A stretch of DNA of 64,000 nucleotides, taken from the NCBI GenBank assembly GCA_946894095.1, contig OX335649.1, positions 19,920,001-19,984,000 on the forward strand. Direction: 5' to 3'. The DNA comes from Incurvaria masculella (lineage: Eukaryota; Arthropoda; Insecta; Lepidoptera; Incurvariidae). The position numbers and the translations under genes were made by a program. Below are positions 10,332 to 20,904 of this stretch, in pieces. Numbering within the stretch: the first letter of the stretch is position 1; each line of letters opens with the position of its first letter. The notes under the pieces are model-generated. The model was not told where the DNA came from. It did not search any database and saw nothing but the letters and a program-made list of their open reading frames with translations.

Positions 10332-11089
10332 GACCTCTATAGTAACGCCGCCCTTTTCAAATGCGAATGGAGTTTATTTTTTATTGCGGCCTCAAAATTA
10401 TTATTTTTGTGTTACTCGTCTAAAGAAGTCAAAGAAGTTCTGACTTCCTAACTTCAAGCGACCGAAAGTATGAATGAGCTGACGATATCGTCGCCTATAT
10501 TACTGCCATACCTGATTTCCCCAGAGGCGTATCGGCTTTCTCATCGCAGAGTTTAAAATAGTCTTCTTAGTTAAAATGGCTGTTTCTTTTAATCTCAATG
10601 GCTTATCTTCCTTGTTCATGATAGTTTCTTTTTCAGCGGCGATTATTTCAACGTGATAGAAATATATCCAGTGATTTTCTCCTGAGTCACTGTGCTCACA
10701 CAAATTTCGGGAAAATGTTCTTCTTTACTGCTCTGAAAGGTTCACTTCGCTTCGTTGGCCCGATATATTAATTAACACAGGAATACGGTGTTTTCTTAGT
10801 TGTCGACCAGTGTGACAATGTACTAGAAAATCTCCTCTCACGCGCCGCCTATAAAGCTGTGAGTTTTTTTTAAATCATATTTTTATCTCTAGGGATCTCT
10901 AGTTTGGGCGGTTATAGTAGAGGATTTTTGCTTTTACACGGCAGATGATTCTCTTCCATGAGTATAAAGTTACCAAAATGCAGCAGCATGCATCTACCTT
11001 GCATGCTGCTGCATTTTTGTTTTCATGGTAGTTTAAATAAAAAAAAATATCTTTGTATTGAGCGGTACCTTGTTTGTTAAAAATTAAAT
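10332..11089. other. Unassigned; contains a 17-bp hairpin
   Basis: No gene seen. The hairpin is listed separately. Confidence 0.45.
10975..11017. repeat. 17-bp perfect hairpin (GCAGCAGC type)
   Basis: AAAATGCAGCAGCATGC, a 9-nt loop, then its exact reverse complement. The stem is stable enough to suggest a folded RNA or a foldback relic. Nothing in the sequence shows transcription. Confidence 0.7.
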
Positions 11090-11330
11090 GGGCCGATTTT
11101 TTCAATAGTCTGATAATAATTAGTCAGATAACTATAGACGAATGCATTAACGCCGCTGCTGATCCATCCGTTATAGTAATTCCCATATTTTTATTAGTAA
11201 AATAATAAATGTATAGAAGTTGATTGTGGTAAGAGATATAATTCTTAGGTAAGGACTATTATTTTCAAAATAAACTTAAATTCGTACTATCAGACCGTTA
11301 AATACAATCTGAGGATTGAAAAATCGGCCC
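11090..11330. mobile_element. 241-bp TIR element (GGGCCGATTTTTCAAT ends)
   Basis: GGGCCGATTTTTTCAATAGT at the left is the inverse of the right end ATTGAAAAATCGGCCC. Secondary inverted similarity involves AGTCTGATA/TATCAGAC. MITE-like and non-coding; target duplication not resolved. Confidence 0.65.
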
Positions 11331-12470
11331 TAATAAAGCCTACAACAAAGTGCTTTACAAAATAACTCTCCAATAAAAATTAGAATCCATCGAAAATTTT
11401 ACTGAAACTTTCCAAACAAACTGAATACTTCCAGAAAGGCCGCCTTAAAATGCGTTGTATTTAATTAAAATAGTTGAACAAACTGCCACAACTAGATTCT
11501 TAGGCCCAATATTAGCCTCGAACAGTGTAAAATTTAATCTCTGATGTACCAAAAGTGGGGGTGCCTTGATTCTAAAGGCGCTCGGTGGCGTGCGGGGTGC
11601 GAGGGAGAGGCCCATATCTTGTTAATTAAATCTTCTGTGCGCCGCCGCCGCGCCGCCGCCCCACTGCCGACGGTGGTGGCGCCGTCAGACTCTAAGGCGG
11701 GCGTTTTGTAAAGCCTTCTTTCGACCTCGTCGCCGTAAATAAAATTACAAAGTCAACTGCGTCCTGGAAGAAGGGTTCGCGCACCGGGCGGGCACCAATA
11801 CCTCGAGACACCCACCGTGCCCGGTGTCACGTACCGCTCAGCGGTTGGTGACAGATTCAGAGGTGCGAGAGGAAAATCCACGGTTTTATTCTTACAGTGC
11901 TTCAATTGACAAGGAGAATATCACCAAGAAAAATAAGGCTTCTAAGCCTTTTAATAAAACATCACATACATGTTTCTTTATTTTACTGGACATGGGTGGT
12001 GTGAGCGCCCAAGCCGCTCTGGATTGAGCGTTGGTTCGTGGAATTTTGGGTGGGTTCCAATAAATGGGCAAGCGCAAAGCTTGGACTCACCTGGAGCTGC
12101 TTTGCCGGGTCTCTCACAGGACACATGCACACCTACCACTAACGTCACTATTTTCAGGGAACGGAGACACGGAGAGCCGGCTCATACGAGGCAAGGTATG
12201 GCTGTTGGATAAAAGTGAAATTGTGATAGAATGCGCAAGTGGCTGTGACTACAAATTATTGTTGGCAGGGTACATGAAAATAAGTATATGAGAGAAAAAT
12301 TGGCAAGGGCTTCGCCTTTGGAAATGTGAGAATGGAAGAGGTAAATCAACTAATATAGGTAGTTTATATGTTACCTAATCTGTGCAGTTAATGGCGCAAT
12401 TGTAAAGTACTAGTGGCGCCATCTCTTGGAATTGTATGAACTAAAATGAAATCAACCTGTTTGTCCAAAC
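11331..12470. other. Unassigned; GC-rich block 11575-11850
   Basis: 11575-11850 contains CCGCCGCC-type runs and an AT-rich TTGTTAATTAAATC insert, a look often seen in conserved non-coding DNA, but conservation cannot be tested here. At about 11969-12000 TTTACTGGACATGGGTGG resembles a SINE tail (minus). Confidence 0.35.
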
Positions 12471-12618
12471 AGGTGGCTAATACCAAACCGAACTTATCGA
12501 ACTCAGAAAGAGAAAGACAGTGGTCAAATCCTCGCCTCGCCTCGCAAATGTTGGGGCAAGGATTTGAACCTCTGGTACGCTAGGCCAGTCCCCGCGCCAC
12601 TAGGCCACGAGCCGCTCA
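12471..12618 (-). mobile_element. Internally deleted tRNA-head SINE
   Basis: The tail piece GGTGGCTAATACCA is fused directly to the head-proximal AACTTATCGAACTCAG and to the tRNA-like head (GGTTCAAATCC B-box; TAGGCCACGAGCCGCTC A-box side). The whole body between them is missing. A second copy of the B-box area occurs inverted at about 12525-12537. Confidence 0.65.
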
Positions 12619-13209
12619 AAATGTGACATGGTTGACTATTTGTCATCGTTGCATCATAGGTCTTATTGAAAAATATAATGTATCTAAATTTCATTATATA
12701 ACGTCAGCGAGCGAAATCCTCATTACGCGAACAACGCAGCGGGCTTAGAATAATTGATGTCGCCTCGACGCCTCACGCCATTCGTATGCACGTCTCGAAA
12801 GCACCGAAGTGTCTGTTTGTCTCGCCGTTTACGTACATTTTATTAGGTGTCTAATTTTATTGACACATTCACCCCGAGATTAGACTTTCCCCGAAACACT
12901 CCGCGCGGCGTCGGCGTCGGCGCGGAGGCGAAATTTTTGATTGATTCCCGGGCCGGCAGACGTGGTCGGTGAGATAAGTAATGTTGTGGGGAGTTTTTAA
13001 TAATAATTTAAATTTGCGGCGGCTCGTTCCAAGTTTCCCTTAGCGGATTCGCGTTAGGGGTGAGCTGGTGAGTAGACGACCGGCGCGAAGGTCGTCGTTG
13101 TGGGTTATTTTCCTTCCTGAGGTCGTTTGAATTTTTAGGTCTCTGGAGGTGTTTTATGTGTCGTAGGAGAGTTGTTTTAACCGTAATCTTGCGATCCTAG
13201 ATTTTTCTT
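12619..13209. other. Unassigned; CpG-rich stretch 12690-12960
   Basis: Non-repetitive, with mixed GC-rich and AT-rich motifs. No exon signal found. It could be regulatory, but nothing shows it. Confidence 0.3.
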
Positions 13210-13300
13210 AGTTCGGAATCCATGTTAAACTGTAGGTAAGTAGGTTTAGGCCCGCCCGGTTTGTTGACATTGGATGAAAAGATGGTCGAAGCGGAAATTA
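13210..13300 (+). mobile_element. SINE body fragment
   Basis: TTCGGAATCCATGTTAAACT, GGCCCGCCCGGTTTGTTGAC and GATGGTCGAAGCGG match the SINE body in plus orientation. Both ends are absent. Confidence 0.6.
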
Positions 13301-13790
13301 AACATAGTTTTTTATTTGTTTATTGGTAATTTACAAACAATGTGTACAAAGTTTTTTTTACAAAGATATAGCGTTCGTGCACACGCCACAAGTAGCGAAT
13401 ACAGCAAGCATTATAATAATAATATGTTAACTTGTCATAAATTATATTACATTTACGGATAAACAGTGTTCAGCTTACTAATTTAGCTCGACGTGATCTT
13501 CACGGAGTGGTGGACGAAACGTGGAGCTAAATAAGTAAGCTTAACGCTGTTTATCCGTAAATGTAGAATATTATGTCGAACAACAGTGAAAATCTAAATA
13601 AACAAACTTATCACATGTAATAAAACAGCATTGTGTTTAGAATAAAAAAATGTGAAAACAAAAAGGTATTGGAACAAAAGCACATAATGTTAAAAAACAT
13701 TGAAAACAAAAACAAAAGTACCGAACCACAGAGAATATTATTTTTACATTATCAAACTGGTACACTTACTGACTACACGCTCGAAATGAA
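13301..13790 (-). mobile_element. Interspersed repeat D, copy 1 (probable retroelement 3' end)
   Basis: A T-rich start, CACACGCCACAAGTAGCGAA, TAATAATAATATGTTAAC, TAAAACAGCAT, then AACCACAGAGAATATTATTT and ACACTTACTGACTACACGC. The same order is present at 62288-62636. The leading T-run suggests a poly(A)-ending element on the minus strand. A foldback at 13438-13577 interrupts this copy. Confidence 0.5.
13438..13577. repeat. Foldback with arms of about 50 bp
   Basis: Left arm CATTTACGGATAAACAG ... CTTACTAATTTAGCTC; right arm GAGCTAAATAAGTAAGC ... CTGTTTATCCGTAAATG. The loop is about 35 nt (13488-13522). It is absent from the D copy at 62.3 kb, so it is an insertion into the repeat. Confidence 0.75.
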
Positions 13791-14860
13791 ATGTATAATT
13801 CGCATTAAAGACTGATAAATTGCTCGTTAGTATTTTTTGATGGCTTCATTTTTTTTTAATAAAAAAAATTTTTTTTTCGCAAATGAACTTCGGAAGCAAT
13901 GTGATCGCTAGATATAATTAAAAATTACATTTAAATGTAAACAAGTCACCCGATGCCAAAGACATGGCTAATACAAAGTCTTTCTTCGTACAGCGTGGCG
14001 GGCTCGAAATTCAAAGAGGCAATGCAGACAGCGTATTAGGGACTGGGCGGAATCAGCCGGTCTGTTGGAATTATTTTATTTAGTTTAATTTCCTTACTTT
14101 ATTTTATTTAGTTATTATTTTAGTTTTAATTCAGTCTATTATAATGAAATCATTCTTAAATGTGTACTAACATTGAAATAAAATAAAAAAGTGTAAACAA
14201 ACAATTCAGTTTCCCTTGAGATCTCTACATTTTTTCAAAAAAGTTTTTTATCGAAAATGAAAACATGAGTACTTAAAAGAAAATAAGCATTGCTAGAATA
14301 GGAATTATATATTGTTATTTTGCAATTTTTAACCGTCAGGCTAGTTTTCTTGGCGTGCATCGTCAAACTTTCCCAAATATTACATTTGTGAGGCATCTAG
14401 CTGTATTAACTACAACCCAAAAATTTTACGGCTTTTCACGCGGCGGGAAAACATTAAGATAAACTAAAAGCCGTAACATTTTTCAAACATGTCTAACGAC
14501 TGCGGTTATCTCAAAAGTATCATAACCCAAAAATTATTACCTTATTTGGCCATGCTAAATTTAATAACACCTTAGTAATTTTAGCCTTATAGTTAACTCA
14601 GTTATTATTCCCTTACCTTTTCTCATAATTTTAACGTATCAATAATGTCCTCACACGTCACGCATCCATCGTTATTGTTCCTCGGGCTACTCCCATTGTG
14701 TTCGGAGGATACCTTAAACTTGTCAGAACAATGAAACTAGAAAAAAAAAATCTCCGTTCCAGCAGTGAGTAATGAGTGTGAGGAGGGTTTTGATAGATCG
14801 TTTCTCGTTCGACTCTATTCAGCTCTTAAGACGGATCGCCGCCATTGTACCTGGGCGCAA
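13791..14860. other. Unassigned AT-rich DNA
   Basis: No gene or repeat recognised. Confidence 0.45.
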
Positions 14861-15253
14861 ACTTTCAATTATAACTGCATTATTAATGAAATACGTACAA
14901 TTTAGTACGGAAATTGTAGTTTACATACATTACTTTACTGCAAAAAGTTACATAATATTAAAAATAATGAGCAAGACTTGACGGTGGCAGAATAGGCACG
15001 AATGCAGAATAAATGCAGTATGCGGATTTAATCTAACGGACAACTGTCTTAGAGACTTTCAATTATAACTGCATTATTAATGAAAAGGCGTACAATTTAG
15101 TACGGATAGTTTAGTTTACATAGATTAATTTACTGCAAAAAGTTACATAATATTAAAAACAATGAGCAAGACTTGATTGCGGCGGAATAGGCACGAATGC
15201 TGAATAAACGCAGTATGCGGTGTTAATCTAACGGACAAATTTCGAACTGTCTT
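14861..15253 (+). repeat. Tandem duplication of a segment of about 195 bp
   Basis: 14861-15054 and 15055-about 15253 start alike (ACTTTCAATTATAACTGCAT) and share TTACTGCAAAAAGTTACAT, AATGAGCAAGACTTGA, AATAGGCACGAATGC and ATCTAACGGACAA. Non-coding, moderately diverged. Confidence 0.85.
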
Positions 15254-15257
15254 AGAT

Positions 15258-15570
15258 TTGATTTGATTGATTGGACATTTCATTTTCATTTCATTTACTT
15301 AAACTTTTTGGTAGTCAAACTACACCAAGTTACGTCACAAAGATCCGCGGATTCGATCAACCCAGTAAAGAAGAACCCGCAAAGAAACTTCTCGGGTTTA
15401 CATAACATATTTTTCCGTCCACAATTATGAAATACATACTTAGATCTAAATGCTACTGCCAAACATACGGAACGAATGACGACGAAAGAATAAAGAAACA
15501 AATTTACGGAGTAGATGTGAGCGGAAATGTCGTGCCCGGGTGACCTAGGAGAACGTACCGCGACCATATA
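15258..15570 (-). mobile_element. Possible LINE 3' UTR
   Basis: On the minus strand AACCCGAGAAGTTTCTTTGC, GGGTTCTTCTTTACTGGGT and a terminal GTAAATGAAATGAAAATGAA resemble the 3' end of lepidopteran LINEs. A 125-codon minus-strand frame covers this region but shows no recognised domain. Confidence 0.4.
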
Positions 15571-16470
15571 CCGTAACGCTTCGTAATGTTCATATACGTA
15601 ACATTCGTCGACGCAACAGTATATCAATGATAATCTATCGATGATATGATAATCGAGTGTCGAGGTTGTCACTTAAATATTGGCGGAGCACTGCTGGTTC
15701 TGTTATTTTTAAAAAGATGATCTCGAAGGAGATGTACAGGTGCACGAAATCGGGACTTTGTACAGAGTTGAGCTAGTGGATGCAATCCTGTTATATTCTG
15801 TGCCAAAGGGGTTCTATTATAATGTTTCCAAGCTTTGTTGATACTGAAAATATTCATTTTACTAGAGGACGTGAACGAATATTAATTACATTTTTCAAAA
15901 TTTATTTTAAACCATCACACCCTATAATGTCATGCCAGGATGATCTATTAGATATTAATACACGTGACCAGCGCCAGATTGAAGTAGATGGATAACACGA
16001 ACTTTGCATTTCTGTTTGGATCATCCATCATTCAATGCGGAGATACTTAATTCTGGCGGACTTTCATTACTAATCAAACGCATCTATATGTACATGGGCC
16101 ATATGTATACAATAGTCGCATCACTGCTCGAGTTCCAGCATAGACTCCGACCGGCGAGGAAAAAACCTTTAGGTCCGGCACATGGGGCGCTATGCCACTA
16201 TGCGCCCCATGTGATTTAAGTTTGCTTTCATGGTTTTTTAAATAACGTTTGATATCCTTAAACAATGTCGGGTTTTCGGCCGCACGATGAACGTTAACAG
16301 AATTAACGGATACGTTGAATAAAAAAAAAACTAGTACAGAGAGCAAACTCGGCTTTTACCTCACCTACAAAAAATAACAAGTTTGTTTCATCATTTGTGG
16401 TTTAATATGTTTTTTTATTCGACATTTCAGAGTTTCAGTAACAATGAATTGTAAACCTCTTTGCTTTTTA
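15571..16470. other. Unassigned; hairpin at 16179-16213
   Basis: Several short frames without motifs. The hairpin has a 12-bp stem CACATGGGGCGC with an 11-nt loop. Confidence 0.4.
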
Positions 16471-16650
16471 AGGTTCCGTACCCAAAGTGTGAAAACGGAA
16501 CCCTATTACTAAGCCTCCGCTGTCCGTCCGTCCGTCCGTCCTTCTGTCACAGGGTTGTATCTAATGAACCGTAATAGGTATGCAGCTGAAATTTTCACAG
16601 AGTATGTATTTATTGTTCCGCTATAACAACAAATATAAAATAAAATAAAT
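16471..16650 (+). mobile_element. GTTCCGTACC-family repeat, 5' half (split by LINE)
   Basis: AGGTTCCGTACCCAAAGTGT, the (CCGT)n run, CTGTCACAGGG, CAGCTGAAATTTTCACAGAG and GCTATAACAACAAAT follow the consensus order of this repeat. It breaks off at about 16650 and resumes at 19508, so the LINE inserted into it. Confidence 0.85.
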
Positions 16651-19486
16651 ATACGACACATCGTATCTGCACTATCCCGGCTACACTCTGGAAGAATCCT
16701 TCCGTCCGAAAGCCGGGGTATGTTTGTTCGTCAGGTCTGATATTTGTTGTCGCCGTCTGCACTGCCTTGAGGACCCCGAACACTCCGTGCTTTGGGTCCA
16801 CGTTGACATGGGGACGGACACGCGGCTGTATGCGTGCCTGTACAGACCGCACAACGGAGACAAGGAGGTTACTCGACTTATGGAGTACCTGAGCAAAGCG
16901 GCAGACGATGCACAGGCGAGGTTCCCCTCAGCGGAGTTGGTCTTCCTGGGAGATTTTAACGCACACCATGCGTCGTGGCTAGGCTCCGAAAAGACTGACT
17001 TTGCTGGTAGGGCTGTGCGTAACTTCGCTCTGGCGCACAACCTGACTCAACTGGTGACGCAACATACGCGTATCCCAGATCGAGCAGGTGATGCGTCCTC
17101 CTTACTGGACCTTCTGCTGACCACCAAACCCGCCGGGTACAAGGTATCGGTGCTTGCTCCCTTGGGGTCATCTGACCACTGCCTGGTAAGGTCAACTGTG
17201 CCACACACCCAGTCTGAGACACGTGCGTCTGGCACGCGTTTGGTGTGGCACTACGAGTCAGCAGATTGGGACGGAATGAGAGAACACTTATCCTCCTTCC
17301 CTTGGAGGCAGCTCTGTTTCAGCGCTATGGATCCGTCGAGCTGTGCTAATGCCGTTTCCGAGGTGATTCAGGGAGCTATGGAATTATTTATTCCTAGCTC
17401 TACCAAATCCCTCGGTGGTAAATGCCAGCCATGGTTCAACGCGGAGTGCGCGGTCGCCTGTTCAACTAAGAACGCGGCCCACCGTGCATGGTTTCGTGCG
17501 CGAACACGACGTGACCCAAACCTGAAGACGCTGAAACAGGCCCTTAACGTAGCCTCCAGATCTAGTAAGAGAATAATTGCCAGAGCGAAGTTCGAGCATA
17601 TCAGCAGAATTGGCGAGAAGTTGATCAGCCACCCGACTGGGAGCCGTCAATTCTGGTCCCTCGCCAAATCTGTCGAAGCAAATTTCTGCCGCTCCTCACT
17701 TCCACCATTGCAGCAGCCTGACGGATCACTCGCTTTTTCCGCCAGAGAGAAGGCCGACCTTCTCGTGGGCCTCTTTGCGGCGAACTCACGCCTGGATGAT
17801 GGCGGCTCCACTCCGCCTTCTATCCCCGGGTGCGAAGTGTCTATGCCGAGCATACAGTTCCGTCAGGGAGCTGTGCGGCGTGAGCTCTTCGCCCTAGACT
17901 CCAGGAAGGCGAGTGGCCCTGATGGTATTCCTGCGCTCGTGTTAAGGAATTGTGCTCCCGAACTAGCTCCTGTCTTAACCCGCCTTTACCGCCTGTCGTA
18001 CTCCACTGGTTGTGTGCCTGCAGCTTGGAAATCGGCCAACGTTCAGCCCGTGCCTAAAAAGGGTGATCGATCGGACCCGGCCAACTACCGACCCATAGCC
18101 ATCACCTCTCTTCTCTGCAAAGTGATGGAGCGCATCATTAACTCTCAGTTGATGAAGTATCTAGAGAGCAATGAACTTCTCAGCGATCATCAATACGGCT
18201 TCCGTCCGAATCGATCTGCTGGGGATCTCCTAGTATACGTCTCACATGAGATGGGCGATGCGCTCGAAAATCATGGCGAAGGTATGGCTATCGGCCTGGA
18301 TATCGCTAAAGCATTTGACCGGGTCTGGCATAAGGCACTGCTTTCCAAGCTGCCCTCTTACGGCCTTCCACCCGAGCTGTGTGACTGGATCGCCGACTTC
18401 CTGCATGGCCGCAGCATAAAATTCTTGGTTGACGGTTGCTGCTCCAAAGCCATGTCTGTGAATGCCGGCGTGCCGCAGGGCTCTGTGTTGTCCCCAACCC
18501 TTTTTCTGCTGCACATCAATGACCTGCTCAATTTGGGCGACATTGATTGCTACGCAGATGACAGCACGGTGCTAGCCAGGTACACCAGTCACCAGACCGC
18601 AAGCCGGGCTGAAGTGGATGACGATAGACGGCGCCTCGTTGCTAGACTCGAAGAGACCCTGGAAAAAGTTTCCGGGTGGGGTCTCCAGAACCTCGTCGAG
18701 TTTAACGCGAGCAAGACGCAGGCGTGCGTGCTCAGTGCGAAGCGAGCTCCGTTCAGTGCGGCTCCGACCTTCCAGGGAGCAACTCTACATATTGACGACC
18801 ACATAGGGTTCCTTGGTGTTGACCTGACGCATGACCTTAATTTCGGACGCCATATCGAGGATAAAGCCAAGCTCGTCTCAAAAAAGCTGGGAGTCCTCAA
18901 CAGGGTGCGTCAGTACTTCACGCCTGACCAAAAACTGCTTCTTTACAAGGCGCAGATAAGGTCTTGCGTGGAGTACTGTTCGCACTTGTGGGACGGCTCA
19001 GCTAAGCACCTGCTTGGCTCCCTGGACTCGATACAGCGTCGGGCCGTGCGTCTCGTTGACGACCCCGAGGTATCCCTAAATTTGGAGACCCTTCAACTCA
19101 GAAGGGATGTAGGGTCTCTCTCTGTCTTCTATCGTCTTTACCATGGAGAATGCTCGTCGGAGCTGCATAACGCTGTTCCTCCGTCCCCTTTCTACCTTCG
19201 GTCAACGCGGAACAGGGAGAAAATGCACAAATTCACAGTCGACATTCCAAAAATAAGAACTCACCGATCCTCTAGATCCTTTATCTATAGGGTCGGTAAA
19301 CAATGGAATGAACTCCCTTCCGAGGTATTTCCCCCAAATTACGACCTGGGGTCCTTCAAACGTGGTGTGAAGAAGCACCTGGCCGGCCGGCATGGTTTTC
19401 GCAGCCCCCCTGAATGTTCGAAAACCCATGGGCGTCGTCGGGCACCTTTAGGTCCTGGCGTACGCCATATGCCGCGCTTAACATAA
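16649..19486 (+). CDS. LINE ORF2: endonuclease-reverse transcriptase, N-terminally truncated
   Basis: Open for 945 codons from just after a stop (16646) that belongs to the host repeat; no genuine start codon remains. Counting from the TTG at 16724 as residue 1, endonuclease motifs GDFNAHH (76-82) and SSDHCLV (149-155) are present. The preceding PGY and FRPKAGVCLFV are coded upstream of that TTG, but the N-terminal catalytic glutamate motif is lost. Reverse-transcriptase landmarks follow: SGPDGIP (about 396), NYRPIAITS (about 454), LDIAKAFDRVWH (about 524), GVPQGSVLSP, and the catalytic YADDS (610-614). A C-terminal tail contains WNELPSEVFP and YDLGSFK. Such proteins nick target DNA and reverse-transcribe their own RNA in the nucleus. 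There is no stop or frameshift in 2.8 kb, which suggests a recent insertion. It probably cannot move alone because of the truncation. Confidence 0.9.
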   Translation: MYDTSYLHYPGYTLEESFRPKAGVCLFVRSDICCRRLHCLEDPEHSVLWVHVDMGTDTRLYACLYRPHNGDKEVTRLMEYLSKAADDAQARFPSAELVFLGDFNAHHASWLGSEKTDFAGRAVRNFALAHNLTQLVTQHTRIPDRAGDASSLLDLLLTTKPAGYKVSVLAPLGSSDHCLVRSTVPHTQSETRASGTRLVWHYESADWDGMREHLSSFPWRQLCFSAMDPSSCANAVSEVIQGAMELFIPSSTKSLGGKCQPWFNAECAVACSTKNAAHRAWFRARTRRDPNLKTLKQALNVASRSSKRIIARAKFEHISRIGEKLISHPTGSRQFWSLAKSVEANFCRSSLPPLQQPDGSLAFSAREKADLLVGLFAANSRLDDGGSTPPSIPGCEVSMPSIQFRQGAVRRELFALDSRKASGPDGIPALVLRNCAPELAPVLTRLYRLSYSTGCVPAAWKSANVQPVPKKGDRSDPANYRPIAITSLLCKVMERIINSQLMKYLESNELLSDHQYGFRPNRSAGDLLVYVSHEMGDALENHGEGMAIGLDIAKAFDRVWHKALLSKLPSYGLPPELCDWIADFLHGRSIKFLVDGCCSKAMSVNAGVPQGSVLSPTLFLLHINDLLNLGDIDCYADDSTVLARYTSHQTASRAEVDDDRRRLVARLEETLEKVSGWGLQNLVEFNASKTQACVLSAKRAPFSAAPTFQGATLHIDDHIGFLGVDLTHDLNFGRHIEDKAKLVSKKLGVLNRVRQYFTPDQKLLLYKAQIRSCVEYCSHLWDGSAKHLLGSLDSIQRRAVRLVDDPEVSLNLETLQLRRDVGSLSVFYRLYHGECSSELHNAVPPSPFYLRSTRNREKMHKFTVDIPKIRTHRSSRSFIYRVGKQWNELPSEVFPPNYDLGSFKRGVKKHLAGRHGFRSPPECSKTHGRRRAPLGPGVRHMPRLT

Positions 19487-19507
19487 AAAAAAATATATAT
19501 ATATAAA
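16651..19507 (+). mobile_element. 5'-truncated non-LTR retrotransposon (CR1/Jockey group)
   Basis: The element carries an apurinic-type endonuclease remnant and a full reverse transcriptase, and ends in an A/T-rich tail ATAAAAAAAAATATATATAT after the ORF. Its left edge falls inside the endonuclease coding region, so the 5' UTR, any ORF1 and the first endonuclease residues are missing. This is typical of incomplete target-primed reverse transcription. The target duplication cannot be fixed because both edges lie in A/T-rich host sequence. Confidence 0.85.
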
Positions 19508-19602
19508 AATTGAAGGGGGGGGGGGCATACAAAAAACCTGATTTTTTTGTGTTAAATCTTGTACGATGGTTACGGGGCCATTTGGCCGGTTTTTTTTTCT
19601 TA
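19508..19602 (+). mobile_element. GTTCCGTACC-family repeat, 3' half
   Basis: GGGGGGCATACAAAAAACCTG, GTGTTAAATCTTGTACGATG and the terminal TTGGCCGGTTTTT complete the repeat begun at 16471. About 25 bp of the usual terminal hairpin region is deleted. Confidence 0.8.
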
Positions 19603-20904
19603 CACGTGGAATTATTTTAAAATGTAGATGATCTATAACACTGGGTAGTTAATGTGCACGGCTATAGCGTATTGCACGTAGACTCCGAAGAGTTTAATAC
19701 ATGTTTTGCTGAATTCCAATCACTCAACAAAATGGACAATGCTCTCATTCCTGTGGCGATTTTGCCTGTAGTGAATGCTACTTTTGTGCCTACAAATTTG
19801 GTTAATGTTGAATGAAATGGAATAGTCCGTTTGTATTTAGTTTTTTAAAATATTATATGTAATATATTCAAAGGTCTAATGACAAAATAACAACATTACC
19901 AAAGACGGACGTCTATTCAGCTAATTTGCTTACCTTCTAAATGCATTTATATGCCATTATAACCAACATAATGTAATACGAACGTATTCCTGGAAGTGCT
20001 TTATTCGAGAATTTCTGTCCAAATGTACAAACGCAACCTGCGAGACAAAGGGGACATTTCTCGGAAGATTGGGATGTTTTTCGATGACAGGAAAATGAAA
20101 TGGCCGATCCATACAAAGTAACATTCCGTAGAGAGTGAGCCACCCGAAGCTGGTGTAATGAAGTTAGATTAAAATTTCTTTCCCATTGAACTACTTTTGT
20201 GCATTCCCAGTTTGGACAATTTCATCGATTTACTGTTATTTAAGATTGTCGATGTTCCTGTTACCGGTTGGTAAGATATAAATGGCTAGATTTTCGGGTT
20301 TGAAACTGAATCTAAAAAAAAAATCAGTGAATCTTACTGTAATTCCGAAATTAAAAACTTTTTTAAGCATTAAAATAGGGCCAACTGAGTAAATTGGTTT
20401 CTAACTGAGTGAAAACCGTTAACCTTAGTCGATAAATGTTACTGTATCTTGTAATTGTTTTTTAACTGTATCAATGAACTATTATCACTTATTATTTTCC
20501 TAACTGTGTTAAAACTGATTCTAGTTTTAGTATTTTTCCATTCTTACCTACGATCGATGTTCAGTGAAAAGGTACTGTTCATTCTGTCAAAATTACTGTA
20601 CTTCTAGAAACTGGAAAGATTTGCTGTCAGTCATAATGTTCAATCAGTTAAAATATTCGTTTCAAAATCATCTTATCAGTGCTATTTTCACCAAGCGGGA
20701 CTGTTAATTCTGTTAACATAACTGTGTAATATTAAATGTTCTTATTTATAGATAACAATCGCCACATATTAATAGTAATGAGAAATACTTTACGATAGAT
20801 GACTGAATGTTAGCTGTGATACACAACAGAAAACATTTTTTTCAGCGTATACGCGATGTATTTTGACGTCAATGGTTTGGTTGTCACTGGGACTGAATGT
20901 ATTA
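19603..20904. other. Unassigned AT-rich DNA
   Basis: Degenerate, recurring GTTAA/AACTGT words between 20400 and 20750. No gene recognised. Confidence 0.45.

Noticed and set aside
15295..15672. 125-codon minus-strand frame
   Set aside because: Lies over what looks like a LINE 3' UTR; no protein motif.
16720..16740. ATG as the LINE ORF start
   Set aside because: This ATG is in another frame and stops after six codons; the true frame is open upstream to the truncation point.
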